Positions 13,059-24,286 of a stretch of 64,000 nt of DNA are shown piece after piece; position 1 is the first letter of the stretch; the number at the start of each line of letters is the position of its first letter. The stretch covers positions 17,298,004-17,362,003 of the forward strand of contig CM055110.1 in assembly GCA_029204225.1 (NCBI GenBank), read 5' to 3'. Source of the DNA: Diphasiastrum complanatum (Eukaryota; Streptophyta; Lycopodiopsida; Lycopodiales; Lycopodiaceae). The notes beneath the pieces were generated by a model. It ran no database searches. It was not told the origin of the DNA and saw only the letters and a program-made list of their open reading frames with translations. The position numbers were made by a program, and so were the translations under genes.

Positions 13059-13747
13059 ATGATGTGTTCATTCATAAAGATGAAAATTGTAAGTTTTCAA
13101 TCTTAAAGGCAAGTTGTAAACTTATTATGAGAATAAGTGAAGCATCCAAAGTGGACACTTATATCCATAAGCAAGTAGTTAGCCTTATTGAGATGGAAAT
13201 GCCTTTTGATTTCAATGTTAGAAAAATCATGCCAAGTTGTGGTGATTTTTGGACTTATGTTTTTAGCATAAGTAATTTTGATAATCATAGGAAGTGCATA
13301 TTGTGTGGTCATAGTTGTTGTGATCATTATGAGACATGGAGGTCTCAAATTTCCATCAAAAAGGAGCACCATGAAGAGGATCTTAAGGAGTCATCTCAAG
13401 GTTCAAATGTGCCAAGGATTGAGGAGGAGAATCCTTCTCAAGGTTCAAGTGTGCCTAGGATTGAGGAGGAGAGACCTTCTCAAATTGTGATTCCAAAAAG
13501 AAACTCAAGAAATATGGTTGAGTCCATGTGGCTCACATTTCAAGGGAAAGAGGAGCATATCTTATGTGGTATACATCACATACTTATTTCTCTTATGTCA
13601 TTTGATAAATCAATTTGCTTTAGTGAGATCATTGTATCTCAAAATTGGAGTAAAACCATACTAGTTGAGTATGAAGTCTCTCTTGAGAACATAGATGATG
13701 TTCTTAAAAGGTTGAAATTGATTTTAAATCAATTAGAAAGCAAATAG
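13055..13747 (+). CDS. Hypothetical protein, LARD ORF 2
   Basis: An open frame of 230 codons of unknown family. In order: CKLIMRISEASKVDTYIH (about 13112-13165), CILCGHSCCDHYE (possible zinc ligands), a short tandem repeat of about 13 residues (SQGSNVPRIEEE then SQGSSVPRIEEE), and ICFSEIIVSQNWSKTILVEY. The first and last blocks are paralogous to blocks in ORF 3 and ORF 1, giving a roughly 720-bp tandem module across the element. A stop at 13745-13747 separates it from ORF 3 in the same frame, so ORFs 2 and 3 may once have been one protein. Confidence 0.35.
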   Translation: MNDVFIHKDENCKFSILKASCKLIMRISEASKVDTYIHKQVVSLIEMEMPFDFNVRKIMPSCGDFWTYVFSISNFDNHRKCILCGHSCCDHYETWRSQISIKKEHHEEDLKESSQGSNVPRIEEENPSQGSSVPRIEEERPSQIVIPKRNSRNMVESMWLTFQGKEEHILCGIHHILISLMSFDKSICFSEIIVSQNWSKTILVEYEVSLENIDDVLKRLKLILNQLESK

Positions 13748-13759
13748 TTATTTCATCAA

Positions 13760-14164
13760 ATGTATGCTCTTGAGTCATGCAAGAGCAAAAGTAATTTGTT
13801 CACTCATAGTTTGAAAATTTGTATTGAGGCAAATTGTAAACTCTTTATGAGAGTAAGTGAATCATCTTCTAAAGACACTTACCTCCATAATGAAGTATTT
13901 AGCCTCATTGGATCAGAGATTAGCATGGTAAACAAGCATGAAGATATGATGCAAACACTTTGTTATTATAGCATGCATAGTCTTGCCAATTTGGATGAGT
14001 CTAATTCTCTAGATCGTCGTAACATGATGTTAGATCTTTGTGATCCTAATAAGTCAAGAAGAAATCTTTATTCTCTCATGGAGGAGCATGCAATGAAGAA
14101 GGAGCAAGCCTCAAAGTCAAGCATCTACATAAAATTTGGAAGGAATCAATTTCGAAGATGCTAG
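13760..14164 (+). CDS. Hypothetical protein, LARD ORF 3
   Basis: A 134-codon frame, continuous with ORF 2 apart from one stop codon and a short gap. It contains CKLFMRVSESSSKDTYLHNE (13832-13891), the paralogue of the ORF 2 block CKLIMRISEASKVDTYIH, with the same spacing to the downstream SLIGSEIS/SLIEMEM. No catalytic motif is visible. It ends about 205 bases before the 3' LTR. Confidence 0.3.
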   Translation: MYALESCKSKSNLFTHSLKICIEANCKLFMRVSESSSKDTYLHNEVFSLIGSEISMVNKHEDMMQTLCYYSMHSLANLDESNSLDRRNMMLDLCDPNKSRRNLYSLMEEHAMKKEQASKSSIYIKFGRNQFRRC

Positions 14165-14369
14165 GATGGTGCAAAGCTCTCAAGTTCATCAAAGATGTCA
14201 ACATCAAAGAAGCACTATCATGGATATGGTGATTTCAGATCAACATCAAGCTCATTGGCTGATCTTCACACCTTTTGAACTAGCAAATACCAATTCAGCC
14301 CATGGAGTCAAGTTCAAGATCATCATGTTTTCCATCAAGCTAGATTTACCAAGCTAGATTTTTGAGGAG

Positions 14370-15192
14370 TGTGAAAACTGCAAAAATAAGCTTGGTAGAG
14401 GCCAAAAATCTTGTATATAGATAAACACACATGTGTGGAGCCTGTTCCCACATGTGAAAATAGTGTACTTGTCATGTACCATAATCATATAGGTTGTACA
14501 TATGATTTAATTCAAGTTCTAGTGGCTAAAAAGGCCAAAAACTAGTTTTCTAGATATATGACACATGGCATCAATCTATTGATTGCATGAGCCACATCCC
14601 ATGTGTCATATCCCATGTGTAGAGGACAGCTCACACCTATGGAATAAGCTGAAGTAGGCCAATTTTGAATTCTAGAAGATTTCCAAGTAGATCTCCATAT
14701 ATAAGGAAAATGGACCAAAAGTGCTCAAAATAGAAGGTTTTGTCCAAGTGTCAGTTTTGCATGATGAATCATCATATGACAAAGCACCTTCACACATGTG
14801 GGATCAGAGGGATGATCAGTACCACGAGCTCTCACTTATTGTATATATAGAGCCACATTTGGCCATAATCAGTGTGAGACACCAATCTTGGTTTTGGAAG
14901 CAATTTTGAGTGATTCTCTCCATTTGTCTACATTTGTTTTGATTGTTTTGAGGTTCTATCAATGTGTACTTAGTTTTCAGGTTGGAGTCCGTACCCTAAC
15001 AGGGTTTCACACGTGTGAAACCAGCAAGTACATTTACCTTCAATGATTGTTCTTGTTTGGATTTTATGTCTAGAATTGATCTAGATTGATCTTAATCTTA
15101 TGTAGATTGATAGATCAAGTAAATCTAACATCCAATCCCTCTTGAGGATCAGATTAGGATCCACTCTTGGTCCTTTTTGTACTTTTTCCACA
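14370..15192 (+). repeat. 3' LTR of the LARD-like element
   Basis: 823 bp, starts TGTGAAAACTGC directly after the purine tract TTTGAGGAG (14361-14369) and ends CCACA, followed by the target duplicate ACTAG. It is close to the 5' LTR throughout. Confidence 0.92.
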
Positions 15193-16069
15193 ACTAGTAC
15201 AACAATAGGTGAACACAAGATAGAGTTCAATTGCGTTTATGCAAAAGAGAAAGATCAGACAGTCAGATAAAACAATTAAAGAGTCAGATAGAAAGTGAAA
15301 AGCATGTAACACTGCCAAAATCTGGACACAAAACCAGATAGCAAATTATTCATATTGAATGTATGGAAATACAAGTCAGATGATGCTAGTGAGCACTTAA
15401 ATAATAGCGGGTGAAACCACGTGCTCACAAAGCTAACTACGATTTGTAACAGCTATGAGCTTATCCTGACAACTGGTCTGAAAGGAAAGAATCATTGGTT
15501 GAAGGCATCTACTATGTCCATCTTTGATAAGTTGTTGTTTCTGCATCTATGTGCACTCGAGTGTATATGGAATCAGCCTATCTCGTCTGGCATCAATTAG
15601 CTTATATTAGCATACATGCATAGTTAATTGATTACAATGATCAACTATATACAATTTACATTTGTGTAGATGTGTGTACAAGAGAATGGCATGGAGTTGT
15701 TGCGCCATTTGGAATAGACCATGGTTGTTGATGTCATTTTCCAAGTAGTTGCACAGTACAAGAAGTGGGCATGAGAAGGCTTTGACTATTCGAAGTTGAG
15801 TGTGTTGTTGCCAATAATCAAAATAGTCGTTTGATGGTCCCCGATGGTAGCTGGTTGAGACGATAAGTTGGAATCCTTAATAATTCGGCCAAGTCGGGTT
15901 TCCCCGATAAGTCGGCCAACTTCGACAAGTCGGCGGACTGCCATTCTCTTGCATGTCTTTGATAATAAAGTATTTCTACAGACTGTGCGACAATGCATGT
16001 AAAACTGCAGCAATATGAATGGAACTAGATTAACATGGGATTTAGGAGAGTAGAGGAATAAATCCAACA

Positions 16070-16975
16070 CTTGTTTCTAGTTGTCAAGATCCTCTCCTCT
16101 CGTGTCTTCAGTCAGTGTGACTTAGGGGAGAAGTTGATTGGAGTTTGAATCTCGGTTTTCAGTTGGTTGACATAGTCCTTTTGGTGCATACAACAAGATC
16201 TAGAGGATCTTCACTTGTAGTGGTGTCTGAGCATTTAACTCAGGAGAGTATAAAAAATACTCAATACTAAGTTAATAGGGGAATTTAGCTCAAAGAATTT
16301 AAGCTACTCAAGACTAAGTTAAATCATCTGTATCTTGAAGGACTCCTAGAGATACTAGTAGCTTGAATTGCTATGCCTTAGAATTTTGGATGATCTAAGC
16401 ATATTTGTACCAAGAAGAATTTATAAATTGTCTACAAGAAATTGTGGATAGCTTTAGACTATAATTGCTTATCTCTATAAAAATTTTAATTTTGATTTCC
16501 ATAGTAGGTAATAATTCACCTAATGGTTCATGTAAAGTGAATTTACATGAAGGTGATGTTACTGATTTGGAATGAATCAAATCCACTTGAAAAATTTATC
16601 ACTTAGTATACTTCTAAGATCTAAAATAGTACTTCAGAGTAGAAGTAAGCAATAGGAAAATTGTTCTATCTCTAAGTACTTATTTGAGGTTAGATGTTAG
16701 AGTGAGGATAACAATTTTTTGGGTTAGTGTTGAGAGTTAATGAGTTGGTCTTTGTTTCTTATTTCTTGCTTTGGGGACAGAACCTATTTAAGGGAGGAAG
16801 AATGTTATGTCCACGTCCTAAATATAGGACTCGACATAATCCTAGATTTGGATATGCAATATGCCAATGTTCAAGTTTATTAGTACACCTCATTATTCCA
16901 GACTAGGCCATAAATGTAATTCATAATCTTGTGAGGGCCCAAGTGCCCAGGCTTATCCATTAGGATCAAACACTC
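16070..16975 (+). other. LTR-element tail and partial LTR (second copy of the TGTTATG family)
   Basis: 16200-16802 parallels 7560-8086 and ends in the purine tract AAGGGAGGAAGAA. The LTR start TGTTATGTCCACGTCC follows at 16803. The LTR fades after about 170 bp. No coding sequence. Confidence 0.45.
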
Positions 16976-17283
16976 CTATTTCAAATGAATGCATAATAAT
17001 AGCAAATTGTAAAATCAACCATGTAGATTGTTTAGTATGTGGAATAGCTTTATATGGTATTTTCAAGGCATGGACTATTGATAGTATCCAAGATAGCATG
17101 AGAATATTGGATTTGGCCTTTTTATGTATATTATGTTGATTAGTGGTAGTTTTCATTTTTGACATGGATAACAACTAACCTCCAGCCTTGTCATATGTCT
17201 TTTTCATTATGCTAACTTGCACAACTTTGTGCGGTGGGATACTGATTGCTATCAACTGGATGTCTTGAAATAGGTTTCACTTT

Positions 17284-18566
17284 ATGGTACTTCTTAGCAA
17301 TGGATGGGATATTTTACCTTGTTGGTTTATGAATAAGGTTTCAAAAGGTTTGGTCTTGACTTGTCAAAAGGAACTATGTGTAATTTTCTTATCTCTATTA
17401 TCTTCAATTTCTCTCACTACCCCTATCAAGAGTTGGATCTATTTCTTCATCTCAAGTTGGAGAGGAGGAAGCAATGTTGATGACTTTAGTAGATATTGTT
17501 GGACTTCTAAAGAGGGAGGATTTCATATTTTATGTCTTTCTCAAGTTCAAGAATGTTGTGGAGAATCAGTTAAACATGAAGATCAAGTGCTTAACGTTGG
17601 CAAACCTACCAACAAAGTTCAAAGAGGTTTGTGTGGCACATGGGATCAAGAGGGAGCTTTCAAACTCAAAGGTTCTACATAGTGTTAAAGAGAGGCAAAT
17701 CAATATTTTTGAAAGAGCTAAATCCATGAGGGTGAAAAGTAAATATTCCTAAGTCATTTTGGGGTGAAGCTTTGATGTGTGATAACTTTGTTTGCAATAG
17801 GTACTCAAATGAAGCTTGGATGGTAAGAGTTCATTTGAGGTTCTCTTTGGTAAGAAGCCACAGATGGAGCATTTAAAAATCTTTAGTAGTACTTGCTATG
17901 TCAACTCATCTTGGATTCTTAAAGAGAATCTTTGTTGGCTATAGTGAAGTAAGGGAAGCTTATAGGGTTTACATTCCTAGGTCAAGGAAAGTTCACATTT
18001 CTAAGGATGTTGTCTTTGAAGAGGAGAATGTGGATAAGCTTGATTTTGCTAATGTAGATCAATCTAACATTTTCGGTGGTGATGAAGATGGTTCTTTGGA
18101 TGTAGATGGTGGAGATGCCTCTCCAAGTCAAGTTCTAAGAAGATCCTCAAGGGAAAGACAAAAGCCATCTAGGCTTACATATAATGAGAAGGGTAAGCAA
18201 GTTGAAGGTACAATCTTTGCTTTACTCACATGTTTTGGTTCATCTTCTTGTCTAGATGATGCTATGCAAGTGGATGGTGGTTTTCATGGAATGGATGCAA
18301 CTAATGGATCTGGAAAAAAAAAATTCAATGGATTTGATGGTCAAGTAAAAGATCAAGAGGTTGATCTCAAAGATCTTCAACAACACAAAAGGAAAGGTGA
18401 CAATTTGGAGCTAATCAAGAGCATCAAAGGGAAGTCAAGTGGCAAAGATACTTTGGATCTGTTTTTGCAGGTTATTGAAGACTCAAGTAAAATCAAGGGA
18501 GTGGCAAGGAAGTTTTTTTCAAGTTACTTTACTTGTTCTATGTCATATTTGAGCAATTTCATGTGA
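17284..18566 (+). pseudogene. Copia pol remnant: integrase and post-integrase region
   Basis: The first part (about 17470-17745) is a decayed Copia integrase core: VDDFSRYCWT, FLKFKNVVENQLNMKIKCL, FKEVCVAHGIKRELSN and ERAKSM in the right order. The ...DNGGE... block and the catalytic Glu region are eroded, and the reading frame jumps between two frames. The second part (17898-18240) is the region after the Copia integrase: GFLKRIFVGYSEVREAYRVY, VHISKDVVFEEE, then RRSSRERQKPSRL. From about 18240 to 18566 the frame stays open but I recognise nothing. RT and RNase H are absent. Inactive. Confidence 0.75.
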
Positions 18567-20269
18567 ATGAGTACAAATTGTCAAGATATGGTGAAATTAG
18601 CTACATTGTTTTGCTGCATTTTGATGTTGGAGTTGTACTAGCATTCTTGAATGGTTTTTATGATGGAAATGAAGCTATTGGAGGCTCATTATATCACTTA
18701 TTCATGGTCAATTTATCAAGTGTTGATGATATTTTATGACTAGATGAAGCTATTGGAGGCTCATGGTGGAAACATATCAAGAAAGGACAAAAATGGAGGA
18801 GACATGCAATCATTGGTTGTGATTACTTGCAAGCTAGTCCATATTTCCCTCCTAACAAAATAATTTCCAAGATACAGATGTGTGTGTCAATACAGCTATC
18901 ACCTTATTCGACACTATCACTACCGATCATGCATGTGAGAGCATTCCTCCAAATGTCACCCAACATTGGTTGGTTCGAACTCCAAAAGTTGAACCTAATC
19001 ACAAGAATTGTTCACCTGTAGCCAGCATAACATGCCTACCTCTCACCTACGACTGCTTGCCCTTTCAAAATTGTCGCCAATGATGAGTAGTCACACCGCA
19101 GACTGCACTTTTGTCGCCAAAACTAGCTTTCTCCACACAATTCCACTATCCTTCGTCCCCATACTGCATTTACTGCTTCCAAACACCCTTTTATCCAATT
19201 AGAAATAAGTAATAATGATTTTGAAGCGATAATGCCTCATTGTATCACCCTGTAGCAAGTTTCACTAGCCAAAAATTGTCCCAAATTTGGCCCTACAATA
19301 CCTAAACAATAAATGTAGCCCATCACTAAGTCACTTGCACTCCGCTCGATGGAATGGTAATGAAAACTCTCCAAAATGTATTTCTCCCTGCGTTGTGACA
19401 TTGCTCTATCCGCTGGCTCTGAGCATCTAATTTTAGGAGTCATTTTGGCCCAAGGATGGCCAAAGATAGGCTCTTCCAAAGAATGCCCTTGCAAAAATGA
19501 ATTGGAACTTCTTTTTGAAGTTTCTTAATGAAGAATGGCGGGTCCTTTCAATGGATTTCATCTTGAAAATTTTTAATGAAGAGATGGCCAAATATGTCTT
19601 TCAACGCTTCAAGGCCCATTTCAAACAAATCCATTGGTCCTTCATGATCCGATGGCCACTACTATTCCCCGAACCATACATCCTGGCCATAGATCTAATG
19701 ATGTTTCAATTCAATGGCCTTGCACCCATATGTGCGCCAAAGGATCACCTTGCAGCCATTGGATTCTTCCATGAACTAAATGCACCTTCTAGTTCATCGT
19801 GCGTGAGAGTCTCCACGACTCAATCCTCTCTCTTTTCTCCATGCTTCCTCCATAGCTATAGTTTCTTCCAACGATGGCTACCATATTCAGATCAGTCCAA
19901 CTCTTCCAATGTTCCACGGCTGCCCATGGTTGTTTGCAGCCAGATTTTCATGGCTAGGGCACCTCCTACAACTCGTTATAGGTCAGAAAAAGCTTCTATA
20001 TAGAGAGAGATGTTCAGTTTTCTCTATGAAAATCCCAGCTATAAAAAAAACAGCATTCTAGGCCATTTCTCCATATTTCTTTGTGGTTTCTCTTGCAGAT
20101 CACTGAGGTCATCCTTCTTCTAGCTCAGTAATGCAATTTACAGTGCTCCAATTGATGCGATATTGATTTCAAACAATTTGATTTTTCCATAAATTCGTCA
20201 ATGCTCCACAAAACTGAAATTTTTTGAAATTTCCTCCGTTTTCAACCAATTTGATCCACTTGTGATTGA
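18567..20269. other. No gene recognised
   Basis: Several short open frames, the longest at 19497-20003 (168 codons), with no recognisable domain or usual gene signals. A duplicated phrase (GATGAAGCTATTGGAGGCTC-like at about 18669 and 18745) is a small tandem repeat. 19990-20270 has a TATATAGAG word and a T-rich tract but no firm assignment. Confidence 0.3.
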
Positions 20270-20930
20270 CCCAAATCAGTAAGTAGTCTTTATAGCCATA
20301 TTACCTCTTGTGTAGCATTACTAAGTGCACAATACTCAGCTTTCGTCAAAGGTAAGGCTACTATAGGTTGCTTCTTGCTGCTCCGAGAAATAGTAGTTGT
20401 ACCATAGCTAAATGTATGACAATTGGTAGATCATCTATCATCAATATTTCTTGCCCAATCAACATCTGTATAACCTACCAATATTAGGGCTTCAGATTGA
20501 TCATACTAAGCCAAAATCTAACGTGCCTTGAACATATCTCAAAATACGTTTAGCAGCTTTCCAGTGAGTCTGACTAGGTTCTTGCATAAATTCACTTACC
20601 ACACTAGCAACATAAACAATGTCAGGACATGTGTGTATCAAATAGATTAAACTGCCTACTAATTGTCTGTATAAGTATGCATCAACTTTCTCGACTTCAT
20701 CAAATGCAGAAAGTTTGGTATTGGTCTCCATTGGAGTACTTAGTGACTTGCAATCCTGCATATTACAATAGATCCCGTGCACACTTGCTTTGTGTAAGAA
20801 TAACATTGTCTTTCTTTTGTCAAACTTCAATGCCAAGACAATAATCAACCCTGAATCGCTCGTCAAAGATATTGGAAAGGTATGATATGATTTCATAAAT
20901 TAAGCCCATATTACTTCCTATAATAATCAT
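20270..20930 (-). pseudogene. Copia RT C-terminus and RNase H fragment
   Basis: The minus strand reads the connection and RNase H region of Copia pol. It has CKSLSTPMETNTKLSA, YRQLVGSLIYLIHTCPDIVY, FMQEPSQTHWKAAKRILRYV and QGTLDFG (20896-20501). Further downstream come SEALILVGYTDVDWA and ALPLTKAEYCALS with WL-RLL (to about 20290), where D and E are RNase H catalytic positions. Stops interrupt the second half. The RT palm with YVDD is missing, because similarity stops at about 20930 where element copy B starts. This looks like an insertion or breakpoint inside pol. Confidence 0.8.
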
Positions 20931-21279
20931 TAGAGAAAATATGGGCCCAAAGAGGGGCCATGTAGGAGAGAGAAAAATTACTATAAATTAATTATAATAT
21001 CATTTTCTAACTTCTTTACTCATCTGCCCACACTACTTTCCATGTAAATGAATGCACCTTAGTTTAGTCACATCAAACTTCGCTGGTGTTTAACCACAGT
21101 TAAAATATAATTTCTCAAAATACTGAAATATTTCCTCCCAATAGTTGGGAATACTCAAAAATTTGAATTAGGAGTGACATTTCTGAAAAAAGCCTATGCC
21201 ATTTCTACTCCAGCAGAGTCGTTAGCGCCATCTCCAGCTTTGTTATTGTCATTGTATTGTCTGTTACTATACTACAGTA

Positions 21280-24240
21280 TTGATGACAAAACTTTATCAT
21301 CTTCATGTGGATCTGTCACCAGAATATGCTCCGCCCAAGACGAGAAATTCAAAGCAACCCAAATTGTCAACTTCTGATATGGTCCGATATAGGGAGGAAA
21401 AGCTAAAACATATAGATTTATGGTCATCAGGAACATTGTATCCTATTGATCCATGTTCATTGCAACATCCAGATTTTCATTCGATGAGTCACTTAATAAT
21501 CTATATGTGTCATGGTAAAAATGGCCTTTTGGGTTACTGTGAGAATTTGATGCTCTATGGGAATGCACATTCAATGCAAAGAATACATTATTTGGAAGAG
21601 GAATCAAGGAAAATATCAAGGGGTTGATTATGGATTTTGGCTCATCTACAAAGATGAAAACTTGTTTGGATGAAAATGAGATGCTCAAGGAGGAGATCCA
21701 AAGGTTGAAATCTTTTTTGCATCATTATACAACTAGTAATAATGAGATAAAAATTGCATTTCAATCCATGCGTATCTCATATGTGTCTCTTGTTAAAGAT
21801 ATGGATGTGCTCAATAGAAAGGTTCGAAGCAATAAGAGGAAAAGACTGGTAAACAAGGACATATGTGATCTATCATCCAGAGGAGGTCATAGAAAAAGAC
21901 GAATCCATGCATTCAAGTAAGTTATACCTTATTTGGTATTGAATATTGCTTAAACTTTTTGATTCATTCATATTCACTAATTTTGTTATTTGTTCATTTC
22001 AACTTTCTGTTGATTTGCTTATTATATATGCTGTGAATAATATGAGTGTCCTAATTTCTACTGACATTTTCATGAACATTTTGTTTGCAATGCAGATCAG
22101 CATTGGTTGTTGAAGACCATTTGGCCTGTGAGATTTTAATTGGAAACTCACTAGGCTCTATCTTGATTTCTAAATCTATGAAATCAATGTTAAATAATAA
22201 CAAAATGAAAAAGATTAAGGCTTCAATTACTGATAGCATTATGGATGAAGTTGGAAAAATATTAGAGACTACATTGCTTCAGGGGGCATGTGACTTTTCT
22301 AGCATCAGTAGGGAAGCATATGCAACAATGTTTAAGATGATAAAGGAGGCATTTGCATAAGTAAATATTAAAAAGTTTCCAATCTCATGACCATTTCATC
22401 TTTAAAAAAAAAGAGACATGTTAAACCATGGTATGCAGACAAAAGTTGGTAATCCATCTCATATCAATGAAGTGTATTGCTCGAAAGGAGAAAGTCTAGC
22501 ATATAACAATTCCAACAATTTCTTTATTGACATTAATCAGTTATTAACATTCATCATAAATTTTTACCGTATTACAAATGAGAATGTCAATAACAAGTTG
22601 ATAGTTGTTCTCAAATTAGATGAGTCTGAAATTATAAAAGGACAAAAAATGGAAAGAGTTAGTCTCACAATCATGAATGGAGCACTTTCAAATTCAGAAG
22701 ACTCAGAAGGCCTCAATTTCAGTGTTCAATTAGAAAATGATATTTGGTGGTTAACAACATTTCAGGTATAGCAGTTCTTTTGCATAATAAATAGGGATAG
22801 TCATTTGAATATGGATTTCATATCTAAAATCTTCTCTATGTTAATATTATGAGGTTAATCACGTTTTTGTATTCTCTTGTAGGTGCTGAAAGAAGACCAT
22901 AACATTCTCTCATGGATATTTAGTAGAACATAATATCCTGCCACCATAAAAAATCACATGGAGGGAGTTCCACTCAATATTCCTAGAATTGGCACTTTCA
23001 ACATTGAATGGCATTTAGCAGGAGATCTGAAGACATTAAAATGTATGTTCAATGTATCTCATGGCGCTAACTCTAAACACCCTTGTTTGTACTGCATGAA
23101 AACATCAAAAGACATGACAAGGAGTACAGGAATATCAAGAGATCGAGAAGATCCTAATTGGAAACCTGTACTACCGATTCCTCTACGAAATGTTCATATA
23201 TTTAGATTGCATGCGGAGGTGCATATTATAGAAAAAATGATATATTTTCACATCTTATTTGCGTGGAATTCCAAGCTAGAGGCCTCTGCGAAGGAAGCTA
23301 TTTCCATATTAGAGGATGTGTTGTCCAAAGTAGGCTTACATAAAGGCCATGTTAAAATAAAAAAAGATGACAAGCTAAGCTATCAGGTAAAATAGGAAAT
23401 ATTCCATGCAAGCCGAGCATTGGAGGATCTAAAGCTCGAAGATTTTTATCAAATTATTCTGGCAAACAATCTAAGGTTCAATACACTGTTTGAAAAGAAA
23501 TTACTGCAGCAACTCAAGATTTCGAAGAAGAAGGTTCTACTCGTATACACAAAGTAGAAGTTTGGAAAAAGTTAGACAACACGGTGAAATACTTGAGAAA
23601 AGATAAATTTTCAAATACTGATGTACAAATGATACAGAAAACAACCAATGAATTTGTGGATGCAGTTCAAATGGCATGGGGTGTTGATCATATAACACAT
23701 TATAATGTAAGATTTTGATTTTACACTACAATAGACAAATATGTGCAATTAAATTATATACTTTTAGTACTGATTTAGATTATGTTTTTATGACATGCAG
23801 CACATATTACGACATCATTCGATATTCTTTGCAAGAAATAGTGGAAGTCTTAGCATATGGTCATCGCAAAGAATGGAAAAATCTCACTGGAAAAAGTTAG
23901 GAACAAGTTTGAAAAAAGTTAGACAACATGGTGAGATACTTGAGATAAATTTTCAAATACTGATGTTCAAATGATACAAAAAAACAACCAATGAATTTGT
24001 GGATGCAGTTCAAAGTGCATGGGGTGTTGATCATATAACACATTATATGGTAAGATTTTGATTTTACACTACGATAGACAAATATGTGCAATTAAATTAG
24101 ATACTTTTGGTATTGATTTAGATTATGTTTTTATGACATGCAACACATATTACGACATCATTCGACATTCTTTGCAAGAAAAAATTTCAAAAAGCATGCA
24201 AATTTATACAAGCTAGTAGACTATAGACACACAATACAAT
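21280..24240 (+). pseudogene. Transposase-like gene of element B
   Basis: Exon order read from the sequence: N-terminal block (21280-21627, MVRYREEKLKHIDLW, HPDFHSMSHLIIYMCH); coiled coil and basic stretch (21654-21917, ending at a GTAAGT donor); an exon after TGCAG at about 22096 with KKIKASITDSIMDEVGKI; a block with NFYRITNENVNNKL, then VVLKLDESEIIKGQKMERVS and DIWWLTTF (to about 22767, donor GTATAG); and an exon after TTGTAG at about 22882 with GTFNIEWHLAGDLKTL, HPCLYC and LHAEVHIIEKM. The C-terminal exon begins after ATGCAG at about 23800. Candidate DDE acids are in LKLDES, AGDLK and HAEVHIIE. Nonsense codons (for example where copy A has NRTSYPAT) and the duplication make it a pseudogene. 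Transposase identity is inference; no superfamily is assigned. Confidence 0.5.
23565..24181 (+). repeat. Internal tandem duplication in element B
   Basis: About 23565-23899 and 23905-24181 repeat the same exon-intron-exon sequence (AAAAAGTTAGACAACA..., intron, ATGACATGCA). The junction lies at short AAAAAGTT homology. Copy A has a single version, so the duplication is private to B. Confidence 0.7.
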
Positions 24241-24286
24241 TTTGTATATTAAATAAACATATTTACAAAGTACAATTCAACAGTAT

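Larger units (their letters stand above)
9877..15192 (+). mobile_element. Complete non-autonomous LTR retrotransposon (LARD-like)
   Basis: Both LTRs are present (9877-10703 and 14370-15192), with a primer-binding site abutting the first, a TTTGAGGAG polypurine tract abutting the second, and ACTAG duplicated at 9872-9876 and 15193-15197. The internal 3.7 kb has no protease, RT, RNase H or integrase; it carries a long leader and three unknown open frames. Such elements depend on another element's enzymes. The LTRs are near-identical by eye apart from small changes, so insertion is relatively recent. It landed inside a Copia LTR. Confidence 0.92.
9758..16069 (-). repeat. Family K Copia LTR, split by a 5.3-kb insertion
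   Basis: The LTR occupies 9758-9876 and 15198-16069 (about 990 bp once the insertion is removed). On the minus strand it starts TGTTGGATTTATTCC at 16069 and ends CCAACA at 9758, next to the primer-binding site. The first 90 bases match the LTR remnants at 41500-41591 and 46735-46808 (shared CTCCTAAATCCCA). The interruption is the complete element at 9877-15192 with ACTAG on both sides, so the insertion is younger than this Copia copy. Confidence 0.75.

Noticed and set aside
19497-20003. 168-codon open frame as a gene
   Set aside because: No domain, no splice or promoter context, aromatic-rich composition typical of chance frames in AT-rich DNA, and surrounded by retroelement debris.
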